Origin: Macrostomum hystrix
Taxonomy: Eukaryota > Platyhelminthes > Macrostomidae
DNA length: 64,000 nucleotides
Direction of reading: 5' to 3'
Assembly: GCA_950097015.1 (NCBI GenBank)
Contig: CATNEN010000031.1
Coordinates: 1,798,001 to 1,862,000, forward strand
Each line of letters starts with the position of its first letter. The first letter of the stretch is position 1. Positions 40,600-51,700 of this stretch are shown here, piece by piece. Below the pieces are notes generated by a model. It worked only from the letters and a program-made list of their open reading frames with translations, made no database searches and was not told the DNA's origin. The position numbers were made by a program, and so were the translations under genes.

Positions 40600-43347
40600 T
40601 TAATCCGCTTCTTTCGGATCAGCTGGCGGATCAGCCATATCAACTGTTGATGTAACTGCAGGAGCTTCAGCTTCAGTGGTGGCAGATGGAGCTGCAGTGC
40701 TGGCAGATGGAGCTGCAGTGCTGACAGATGGAGCTGCAGTGGTGGCAGATGGACCTGCATTGGTGGCAGATGGACCTGCAGTGGTGGCAGAAGACACTTT
40801 AGAGGTATCCCCAGCAGCGGCAGCATCTACATCTGTGCTAGAAGCCACAAGCAGCACGGTGTGCTGGCCGCCGCCGCTAACGGACAGCACCCTGACGCCG
40901 TCCATCTGTTTGCCTTCAATCTGGCCGGGCATGAAGGCGTCTTCGTCCTCGTCGCCGTGGCCGAGCTGCTTGTTGCTGCCCATACCCCAGGCGTAGGCGG
41001 AGCTACCGTCCTTGGCAACGCAGAAGCTGCAGGCGGTGGCGCAGCTGACCTGCCGGCAGGCCACCGACTCCAGGAGGCCCCCGATTGGCTCCAGGCGGCC
41101 GCTGGACTCCTGACGATCAGCACCGCGACCCAGGCGGCCGTACTCGCCGCGTCCGATTGAGTAGACTCGCCCCGTGCCCTCTTCAAGGGCCAGGGTGTGG
41201 TGCTGGCCGGAGCTCACCTCCTGCCACTGCTTGCCTGGAGCAGGGGACATTGGGCAGAAAAGCATGGGATAAAAAACTTAAAATGTGGAGCCTCAAGTTT
41301 TGAACTAAAGGATCCAGATATCTTTCTTGGACTTTTAAATAATAGCACCCGGACTCTCGGGACTTCTAAACTATATAGATGGGAATTTACCCTAGTGGTT
41401 AGAGCGTCCGACTCACGACTTGAACGTCGGGGGGTTCGATTCTTGACTCCGCAGGAACAATTTGTGTCCTTTAGTAAGACTTAGCAAGTTGGAGTAATTG
41501 AGGGAGGGTGTGGCGTCCCCCCAGTCCATGGACTGAACAGCCGTACGCAGCCTTCAGATGCAGAGCGCAACAGCTGCGGCTGTGCTGCCGGCTGGACATC
41601 TGACGCAATTAGGGCAGGTGTAATCGATCATTAGTTATTACGAGCATCAAACTATTGCTTTCGGATTCTCTGGACTTCTAAACTATAGCACTAGTTAGAC
41701 TATGCTATTTGAAAACGCGGACTTACTAAGCAAAAAAAGAAGTCAGCTTACCAGAAAACTCCGTAGCCAGAGCTGGAAAGAATTTATTGTCCAAATCACC
41801 AGTTCCCAGTTGGTAATAGTTGTTCAGCCCCCAAGCGTACACAGTCGACTGTTTAGCCGATCGAGCGAAGCTCACATAGGCGCCGGCCCAGATGTCTACG
41901 AAGTAAGGCGAGCCGCGGACCCGGACCTCCTTGGGGCCGAGGAACAGCTGCATGCCGTTGCGACCGCCGTGCGCCCCGGCCAGGCGCTCGCTGACTCGGC
42001 CCAGCTGGCCCTGCTCTCCGCAGCCCAGTGTGAATACGCGGCCGTCTCTGGTCAGGCAGACCACGTGACAGGCGCCGGATGCAGTTTTAGCCACGCGAAT
42101 GCCGGTCTCGGGGAATTCCAGGAGAACTGGCCGGCCTGAGACCTCCTTGGCTCGGGTCAGACCTTCGAAAGGGGGTGATGTGGTCGCCTTCAACCTCAAC
42201 AACAAAATTTAAGCTGCACAAACTGGAGTACGGGGAATTTTAACCTCTAAACAATTTATCTAACCACGCGCTATTTCATCCTGTAGTGACCCACGTGGAA
42301 CTTGATCCTCTAGTAACCCACTTGGACTCTAAACCTGTAGTGACCCACGTGGAACTTGATCCTCTAGTAACCCACTTGGACTCTAAACCTGTAGTGACCC
42401 ACGTGGAACTTGATCCTCTAGTAACCCACTTGGACCTTAAACCTGTAGTGAACCACGTGGAGTTTAAACCTCTAGTGATACACTACACATTTCTTTTCAT
42501 GCTTTGCCATTCCCATTAACGATACATTCAGTGTTATTGGACAGATTATAACAGCCATAAGTCCATACCAATAATTCCGTTGCTGTCGCGAAACGTGCCC
42601 CAGAGGTACAGCTTGCCGGATCGTGTAGCTGCGGCCGTGTGGCTGTCGCCAGCTGAGACGTGCACAACCGGATCCTCGGCCGGATCCGGCAGGCCCTCAG
42701 TCACGGGACCTGGCTGATACTCGCTGCCGTCCTCGCTGGTGGACCGGCCAAGCGCCTGTTCGTCGTTGCAGCCGAATGTAAAGACGCGCCCGTCAGAAGT
42801 CAGGCAGACTGTGTGCATACCACCGGCTACGGCCTTCAACGAGAGAATCGGCATCGGCATAAGGGAGCTAGTAGTAACCTCAGGCAAAGTACCAGCATTT
42901 ACCTAGGTTAGTATTTTTGGTGGGTATCCCCCCTGTCCACGGACAGTGCTATAGCTAGGTTAGGTGTGAACTATCTGTCTGGTAGAGAGAGAGAAAAGAG
43001 AGAAACTGACTACTAGTACTACTTTAAGTATTACTGACCTGCACAACATTAGCTAGTCCGTCAACTTTAGCCGGCCGTTTTCTGCTGAGCATTTCATCGC
43101 CCAGACCCAACTGGCCAGTGTCGCCTTCGCCAAGGGTAAGCACCTTACCAGGTGTACTATTGAACTGAAGGCGGACTTTGTCGACTAAATCGGAGGCTGC
43201 GGCATTTGCGGCAGCGGAGGAGGCGGCCGCTGAACTGCTCGATGGCGGCTCCGGCCTGGCTGTCTTGCGAGCGGGACCGGCACTGTCAGCAGCCAAGGAA
43301 TTGTTGTTGTCTGATTCACTGATTGCTCGCTTACGGCTGCGTGTCAT
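40600..43347 (-). CDS. RCC1: RCC1, Ran guanine-nucleotide exchange factor, 4 exons, 539 aa
   Basis: Exons: 43039-43347, 42569-42833, 41752-42162, 40600-41234. All are GT-AG, phases 0/1/1, total 1620 nt. The N-terminus is basic and Ser/Ala-rich (TRSRKRAIS), as for nuclear import and nucleosome binding. Seven-bladed propeller motifs follow in order: [48 protein letters not shown] (here a run longer than needed marks blade 3), [64 protein letters not shown] and [10 protein letters not shown]. The [11 protein letters not shown] and [10 protein letters not shown] blocks are hallmark RCC1 sequences. RCC1 sits on chromatin and loads Ran with GTP, driving nuclear transport and spindle assembly. It is about 120 residues longer than usual (about 420), owing to the N-terminal region and a C-terminal Ala/Ser/Thr/Pro repeat tail with SATTAAP-like units. 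Introns hold a SINE and a minisatellite. Confidence 0.93.
41380..41640 (+). mobile_element. tRNA-derived SINE family B in RCC1 intron 3
   Basis: The A-box-like TAGTGGTTAGAGCGTCCGAC and B-box-like GGTTCGATTCT are correctly spaced for a tRNA head, but the flanks cannot form an acceptor stem. The following body includes CCCCAGTCCATGGACTGAAC and GCCGTACGCAGCC. It lies antisense to RCC1. Confidence 0.7.
42284..42480. repeat. 27/54-bp minisatellite in RCC1 intron 2
   Basis: About 3.5 copies of a 54-bp unit built of two related 27-bp halves (GTGACCCACGTGGAACTTGA and GTAACCCACTTGGACTCTAA). It ends about 88 bp from the exon 2 splice donor at 42568. Confidence 0.9.
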
Positions 43348-44026
43348 GGTATAAGCAGTGCTGGAATGATTTATTGCTGCTGGACTGCAGAAACCTAGAT
43401 GCTTTAAATGGATGCTTCTTACAGAAGTTATATGGTTAGCTACTTAGCCATCACCCAGACTTATTGGGAAAAATGGAATGTGTAACTTTTCTGCATTCTA
43501 CTTAATATTCTACGCTACTATGAAAGTGATTTTGTATTTATTATTATATCTGCTGTACTAATTATCTTTGCTAACAAATATTGGTGACAGATTTAGACTG
43601 ACAAAGATAAAAAGAGTAAAATACCAGCATTTAAACAAAAACATCAGTTTAGCCATTCATAACATACATGCGCAACACCCGTCTGAGTGCCAAGCAAGGT
43701 AAGTCGCAAAAACCAATCAACCAAGCGCAAAAAAATCAAAGGGGGGACCAAGGGACAAAAAAGGAAGGCGTGATGAAAAGGAAAAAGGGGAGAGAAAAAG
43801 AGAGCAAATGAGAGCAAACTAAGTCGTAAATAGAGCAATGAAATGAACTAAGTCGCAAATGAGAGCAAACTAAGTCGTAAATAGAGCAAAAACTAAGTCG
43901 CACAGCCGGCTAAGATTTGGGAGGTTGCACATGTATGATTCATAAGACAACTGAACTGATCTCTTTTGGTCAGAAACTAAATAAAGCAACACAACATGTT
44001 GCTGCTGTAACAGATATAAAGCATGG
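43348..44026. other. RCC1 5' flank
   Basis: Spacer with a short 54-bp direct duplication (AACTAAGTCGCAAATGAGAG and AAACTAAGTCGTAAATAGAG blocks) at about 43800-43905. No gene is seen. Confidence 0.5.
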
Positions 44027-44240
44027 TTGGTCCATTTATGTTTCAATTAAAGTTAAATTCCTAAAGAATGTGGTAGGCACTGTTTGAATTTTAAAAGCTG
44101 AAAAGCCAAAGACAACCTGCTATATTTGATGACATAGGAAAGCACCAAATTAACAAAAACTAACTGAGAATCCATAGAAAAAAGTTAACACTTAGATCAA
44201 CAAAGCCGCTAACCTGAGGCCATAGTTGCATTTTAGAATT
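44027..44240 (+). pseudogene. Decayed 3' end of the same non-LTR element as 28270-29305
   Basis: Aligns with 29102-29310: TTGGTCC(A/G)TTTATGTT, GTGG(T/C)AGG(C/T)ACTGTT, ACA(T)AGGAAAGCAC, AAATTAACA and finally CTGAGG(C)CCATAGTT. It carries many substitutions and indels, so it is older than the copy at 28 kb. No intact frame. Confidence 0.8.
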
Positions 44241-44392
44241 TTTGGGCTGCCTGTGTAACTGTTCCACTGTCCTTTCCTATGTGCAAAATAAAAATGCATT
44301 TTAGATCAGTTTAAGTTGCAACTTTACCCAAAAAATGGGCAAAAAATTGTTCTTTTTCTTTAATCAAAATTTAGTTTGATTAATTTATGGGG

Positions 44393-44702
44393 GTCAATGG
44401 CAGAACAGTTAATAGATTTGCCTCACACACCACAGTCCCAAAGTTGATTCCATGGTGAGGCCACATTTATTTGGGGCACAGACATGGAGAGAAGGCTTAG
44501 GGGCTTGTGAAATTTATGCCATTAAGGGCCAACCTAGGCATAATGAAGTGTACACTGCCTAATGACGAGAAAGTCAGGGCAGATGTACACACCTGTGTGA
44601 GCATATGCCTGCATATGCCTATAGTATCTGTGTGCATATGTTGCTGAGGAGTTAGCAACCTGGGCAGAATTGCCTCCTTGCTGGCTGTGGGTCTAGTGTC
44701 AC
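44393..44702 (+). mobile_element. SINE family A, diverged full-length copy
   Basis: The plus strand reads GGGTCAATGGCAGAACAGTT, TGATTCCATGGTGAGG, GGCTTAGGGGCTTGTGAAAT, AGTGTACACTGCCTAATG, and ends GGGTCTAGTGTCACCA followed by a short AT-rich tail. It is more diverged than the other copies and enriched in CpG-to-TpG/CpA type changes. Confidence 0.88.
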
Positions 44703-45714
44703 CAAATGAGATAATGAGATGTAATAATTATTTTTATTAGATTAAATCCCAGATTTTTTGTTTCTCTAATTTGTAGTACCTATTATATTTTGAATCAATT
44801 ATATAGGCCTAGTCATTAATTACTATTAATAATAATGATTATAACAAAGTAAACAAAAATGCAGCATCAAATCATCATACATATAATAGTAATAAAAATT
44901 ATGATAACAGTGATAACAATATTGATAATCATTTTTCAAACAGTAACTTTGACAAGTCCCTTCAGAAATTATCATTAAGAGTGTTGTTATGTGTAAATTC
45001 TTAGCAAAATATTGCTTACTCACTTATCAAAACTTTCAAATTTAATATTTAATAAGGTAAAAGGTGGATAAGATCAAGATCAGAACTTCAGAGGCTCTTG
45101 GAGATCTAAATTATTGATTAGGGCCTATATGTCATGAGAGAAAGGGGAGATCAAAACTGTTCAGTGCAAATTAGCTAAGCATAACCCAGCCCAACACAGG
45201 GGCCTTTTAATTTTATATAAACGTAGGAAAATGTCCAATATTAAACGTCTATACTTCCAGTACCAGAACCAGTACCAGAACCAGTACCAGAAAAAAATTA
45301 TGTTATAGCCAACAAAAAATCGACAAGCAACTAATAAAAAGACTTCTAACAGATGAAATACTTATATATCGGTCCGAAAATATCATTATTGAGAATAAAA
45401 TTAATAAATATCGACGGACTTGCGCACAACACACAAAGAATCGTTTACTTTCACAAAACGTTTTCTAATATATGTTTTTCATAGAATAAAACAAATTTGC
45501 TCAACCAACTAAGTAAACGAATACAAAAAGCGGTTTACTAAATATCGCAACTACTAAAATAACAACTCAAAACTCACCTCATTAAATGTGTTTGTATAAT
45601 TTATTATTTTTATAATCATCGTAAACTTCATCAAAAAAACTAAAAATATAACCTCACTTTTGCGCTTCGCAGGATTATTACTCGTACATGATATACAGCT
45701 GAGAGCAATGATAA
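44703..45714. other. AT-rich spacer left of the giant element
   Basis: No gene is seen. A short CCAGTACCAGAA repeat occurs at 45257-45290. The last bases before 45715 (GAGAGCAATGATA) are the left flank where a target-site duplication should start. Confidence 0.5.
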
Positions 45715-48700
45715 GGAAGGAAACATTATCTGTGAACACGGCTGTAAAATTTCAGAGCCCTGACTAGTCGCGTCTCGGAGTTGTAGACCCTCGAGTCCCC
45801 CCCACTCTGATATCTCCCATTTTAAAAGTACTTTTCGTCACCTCACTGAATCTGGTGGTCAGACGAGGCTGAAAACTCAGATCTGGAAGGAAACATTATC
45901 TGTGAATACGGCTGTAAAATTTCAGAGCCCTGACTAGTCGCGTCTCGAAGTTGTAGACCCTCGAGTCCCCCCCACTCTGATATCTCCCATTTTAAAAGTA
46001 CTTTTCGTCACCTCACTGAATCTGGTGGTCAAAAAAAGCTGAAATCTCAGATCTGGAAGGAAACATTATCTGTGAACACGGCTGTAAAATTTCAGAGCCC
46101 TGACTAGTCGCGTCTCGGAGTTGTAGACCCTCGAGTCCCCCCCACTCTGATATCTCCCATTTTAAAAGTACTTTTCGTCACCTCACTGAATCTGGTGGTC
46201 AGACGAGGCTAAAAACTCAGATCTGGAAGGAAACATTATCTGTAAACACGGCTGTAAAATTTCAGAGCCCTGACTAGTCGCGTCTCGGAGTTGTAGACCC
46301 TCGAGTCCCCCCCACTCTGATATCTCCCATTTTAAAAGTACTTTTCGTCACCTCACTGAATCTGGTGGTCAGACGAGGCTGAAAACTCAGATCTGGAAGG
46401 AAACATTATCTGTGAATACGGCTGTAAAATTTCAGAGCCCTGACTAGTCGCGTCTCGGAGTTGTAGACCCTCGAGTCCCCCCCACTCTGATATCTCCCAT
46501 TTTAAAAGTACTTTTCGTCACCTCACTGAATCTGGTGGTCAGACGAGGCTGAAAACTCAGATCTGGAAGGAAACATTATCTGTGAATACGGCTGTAAAAT
46601 TTCAGAGCCCTGACTAGTCGCGTCTCGAAGTTGTAGACCCTCGAGTCCCCCCCACTCTGATATCTCCCATTTTTAAAGTACTTTTCGTCACCTCACTGAA
46701 TCTGGTGGTCAAAAAAAGCTGAAATCTCAGATCTGGAAGGAAACATTATCTGTGAACACGGCTGTAAAATTTCAGAGCCCTGACTAGTCGCGTCTCGGAG
46801 TTGTAGACCCTCGAGTCCCCCCCACTCTGATATCTCCCATTTTAAAAGTACTTTTCGTCACCTCACTGAATCTGGTGGTCAAAAAAAGCTGAAAACTCAG
46901 ATCTGAAAGGAAACATTATCTGTGAACACGGCTGTAAAATTTCAGAGCCCTGACTAGTCGCGTCTCGGAGTTGTAGACCCTCGAGTCCCCCCCACTCTGA
47001 TATCTCCCATTTTAAAAGTACTTTTCGTCACCTCACTGAATCTGGTGGTCAGACGAGGCTGAAAACTCAGATCTGGAAGGAAACATTATCTGTGAACACG
47101 GCTGTAAAATTTCAGAGCCCTGACTAGTCGCGTCTCGGAGTTGTAGACCCTCGAGTCCCCCCCACTCTGATATCTCCCATTTTAAAAGTACTTTTCGTCA
47201 CCTCACTGAATCTGGTGGTCAGACGAGGCTGAAAACTCAAATCTGGAAGGAAACATTATCTGTGAACACGGCTGTAAAATTTCAGAGCCCTGACTAGTCG
47301 CGTCTCGGAGTTGTAGACCCTCGAGTCCCCCCCACTCTGATATCTCCCATTTTAAAAGTACTTTTCGTCACCTCACTGAATCTGGTGGTCAAAAAAAGCT
47401 GAAATCTCAGATCTGGAAGGAAACATTATCTGTGAATAACGTTCTAAAATTTCAGAGCCCTGACTAGTCGCGTCTCGAAGTTGTAGACCCTCGAGTCCCC
47501 CCCACTCTGATATCTCCCATTTTAAAAGTACTTTTCGTCACCTCACTGAATCTGGTGGTCAAAAAAAGCTGAAATCTCAGATCTGGAAGGAAACATTATC
47601 TGTGAACACGGCTGTAAAATTTCAGAGCCCTGACTAGTCGCGTCTCGGAGTTGTAGACCCTCGAGTCCCCCCCACTCTGATATCTCCCATTTTAAAAGTA
47701 CTTTTCGTCACCTCACTGAATCTGGTGGTCAGACGAGGCTGAAAACTCAGATCTGGAAGGAAACATTATCTGTGAATACGGCTGTAAAATTTCAGAGCCC
47801 TGACTAGTCGCGTCTCGAAGTTGTAGACCCTCGAGTCCCCCCCACTCTGATATCTCCCATTTTAAAAGTACTTTTCGTCACCTCACTGAATCTGGTGGTC
47901 AAAAAAAGCTGAAATCTCAGATCTGGAAGGAAACATTATCTGTGAACACGGCTGTAAAATTTCAGAGCCCTGACTAGTCGCGTCTCGGAGTTGTAGACCC
48001 TCGAGTCCCCCCCACTCTGATATCTCCCATTTTAAAAGTACTTTTCGTCACCTCACTGAATCTGGTGGTCAAAAAAAGCTGAAATCTCAGATCTGGAAGG
48101 AAACATTATCTGTGAACACGGCTGTAAAATTTCAGAGCCCTGACTAGTCGCGTCTCGGAGTTGTAGACCCTCGAGTCCCCCCCACTCTGATATCTCCCAT
48201 TTTAAAAGTACTTTTCGTCACCTCACTGAATCTGGTGGTCAGACGAGGCTGAAAACTCAGATCTGGAAGGAAACATTATCTGTGAATACGGCTGTAAAAT
48301 TTCAGAGCCCTGACTAGTCGCGTCTCGAAGTTGTAGACCCTCGAGTCCCCCCCACTCTGATATCTCCCATTTTAAAAGTACTTTTCGTCACCTCACTGAA
48401 TCTGGTGGTCAAAAAAAGCTGAAATCTCAGATCTGGAAGGAAACATTATCTGTGAACACGGCTGTAAAATTTCAGAGCCCTGACTAGTCGCGTCTCGGAG
48501 TTGTAGACCCTCGAGTCCCCCCACTCTGATATCTCCCATTTTAAAAGTACTTTTCGTCACCTCACTGAATCTGGTGGTCAGACGAGGCTAAAAACTCAGA
48601 TCTGGAAGGAAACATTATCTGTAAACACGGCTGTAAAATTTCAGAGCCCTGACTAGTCGCGTCTCGGAGTTGTAGACCCTCGAGTCCCCCCCACTCTGAT

Positions 48701-51700
48701 ATCTCCCATTTTAAAAGTACTTTTCGTCACCTCACTGAATCTGGTGGTCAGACGAGGCTAAAAACTCAGATCTGGAAGGAAACATTATCTGTAAACACGG
48801 CTGTAAAATTTCAGAGCCCTGACTAGTCGCGTCTCGGAGTTGTAGACCCTCGAGTCCCCCCCACTCTGATATCTCCCATTTTAAAAGTACTTTTCGTCAC
48901 CTCACTGAATCTGGTGGTCAGACGAGGCTGAAAACTCAGATCTGGAAGGAAACATTATCTGTGAATACGGCTGTAAAATTTCAGAGCCCTGACTAGTCGC
49001 GTCTCGAAGTTGTAGACCCTCGAGTCCCCCCCACTCTGATATCTCCCATTTTAAAAGTACTTTTCGTCACCTCACTGAATCTGGTGGTCAAAAAAAGCTG
49101 AAATCTCAGATCTGGAAGGAAACATTATCTGTGAACACGGCTGTAAAATTTCAGAGCCCTGACTAGTCGCGTCTCGGAGTTGTAGACCCTCGAGTCCCCC
49201 CCACTCTGATATCTCCCATTTTAAAAGTACTTTTCGTCACCTCACTGAATCTGGTGGTCAGACGAGGCTAAAAACTCAGATCTGGAAGGAAACATTATCT
49301 GTAAACACGGCTGTAAAATTTCAGAGCCCTGACTAGTCGCGTCTCGGAGTTGTAGACCCTCGAGTCCCCCCCACTCTGATATCTCCCATTTTAAAAGTAC
49401 TTTTCGTCACCTCACTGAATCTGGTGGTCAGACGAGGCTGAAATCTCAGATCTGGAAGGAAACATTATCTGTGAATACGGCTGTAAAATTTCAGAGCCCT
49501 GACTAGTCGCGTCTCGGAGTTGTAGACCCTCGAGTCCCCCCCACTCTGATATCTCCCATTTTAAAAGTACTTTTCGTCACCTCACTGAATCTGGTGGTCA
49601 GACGAGGCTGAAAACTCAGATCTGGAAGGAAACATTATCTGTGAATACGGCTGTAAAATTTCAGAGCCCTGACTAGTCGCGTCTCGAAGTTGTAGACCCT
49701 CGAGTCCCCCCCACTCTGATATCTCCCATTTTTAAAGTACTTTTCGTCACCTCACTGAATCTGGTGGTCAAAAAAAGCTGAAATCTCAGATCTGGAAGGA
49801 AACATTATCTGTGAACACGGCTGTAAAATTTCAGAGCCCTGACTAGTCGCGTCTCGGAGTTGTAGACCCTCGAGTCCCCCCCACTCTGATATCTCCCATT
49901 TTAAAAGTACTTTTCGTCACCTCACTGAATCTGGTGGTCAAAAAAAGCTGAAAACTCAGATCTGAAAGGAAACATTATCTGTGAACACGGCTGTAAAATT
50001 TCAGAGCCCTGACTAGTCGCGTCTCGGAGTTGTAGACCCTCGAGTCCCCCCCACTCTGATATCTCCCATTTTAAAAGTACTTTTCGTCACCTCACTGAAT
50101 CTGGTGGTCAGACGAGGCTGAAAACTCAGATCTGGAAGGAAACATTATCTGTGAACACGGCTGTAAAATTTCAGAGCCCTGACTAGTCGCGTCTCGGAGT
50201 TGTAGACCCTCGAGTCCCCCCCACTCTGATATCTCCCATTTTAAAAGTACTTTTCGTCACCTCACTGAATCTGGTGGTCAGACGAGGCTGAAAACTCAGA
50301 TCTGGAAGGAAACATTATCTGTGAATACGGCTGTAAAATTTCAGAGCCCTGACTAGTCGCGTCTCGGAGTTGTAGACCCTCGAGTCCCCCCCACTCTGAT
50401 ATCTCCCATTTTAAAAGTACTTTTCGTCACCTCACTGAATCTGGTGGTCAGACGAGGCTGAAAACTCAGATCTGGAAGGAAACATTATCTGTGAATACGG
50501 CTGTAAAATTTCAGAGCCCTGACTAGTCGCGTCTCGAAGTTGTAGACCCTCGAGTCCCCCCCACTCTGATATCTCCCATTTTTAAAGTACTTTTCGTCAC
50601 CTCACTGAATCTGGTGGTCAAAAAAAGCTGAAATCTCAGATCTGGAAGGAAACATTATCTGTGAACACGGCTGTAAAATTTCAGAGCCCTGACTAGTCGC
50701 GTCTCGGAGTTGTAGACCCTCGAGTCCCCCCCACTCTGATATCTCCCATTTTAAAAGTACTTTTCGTCACCTCACTGAATCTGGTGGTCAAAAAAAGCTG
50801 AAAACTCAGATCTGAAAGGAAACATTATCTGTGAACACGGCTGTAAAATTTCAGAGCCCTGACTAGTCGCGTCTCGGAGTTGTAGACCCTCGAGTCCCCC
50901 CCACTCTGATATCTCCCATTTTAAAAGTACTTTTCGTCACCTCACTGAATCTGGTGGTCAGACGAGGCTGAAAACTCAGATCTGGAAGGAAACATTATCT
51001 GTGAACACGGCTGTAAAATTTCAGAGCCCTGACTAGTCGCGTCTCGGAGTTGTAGACCCTCGAGTCCCCCCCACTCTGATATCTCCCATTTTAAAAGTAC
51101 TTTTCGTCACCTCACTGAATCTGGTGGTCAGACGAGGCTGAAAACTCAAATCTGGAAGGAAACATTATCTGTGAACACGGCTGTAAAATTTCAGAGCCCT
51201 GACTAGTCGCGTCTCGGAGTTGTAGACCCTCGAGTCCCCCCCACTCTGATATCTCCCATTTTAAAAGTACTTTTCGTCACCTCACTGAATCTGGTGGTCA
51301 AAAAAAGCTGAAATCTCAGATCTGGAAGGAAACATTATCTGTGAATAACGTTCTAAAATTTCAGAGCCCTGACTAGTCGCGTCTCGAAGTTGTAGACCCT
51401 CGAGTCCCCCCCACTCTGATATCTCCCATTTTAAAAGTACTTTTCGTCACCTCACTGAATCTGGTGGTCAAAAAAAGCTGAAATCTCAGATCTGGAAGGA
51501 AACATTATCTGTGAACACGGCTGTAAAATTTCAGAGCCCTGACTAGTCGCGTCTCGGAGTTGTAGACCCTCGAGTCCCCCCCACTCTGATATCTCCCATT
51601 TTAAAAGTACTTTTCGTCACCTCACTGAATCTGGTGGTCAGACGAGGCTGAAAACTCAGATCTGGAAGGAAACATTATCTGTGAATACGGCTGTAAAATT

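Noticed and set aside
41390-41465. Possible functional tRNA gene
   Set aside because: Good A- and B-box-like sequences, but the ends cannot pair as an acceptor stem and the anticodon arm is wrong; a SINE head fits better.
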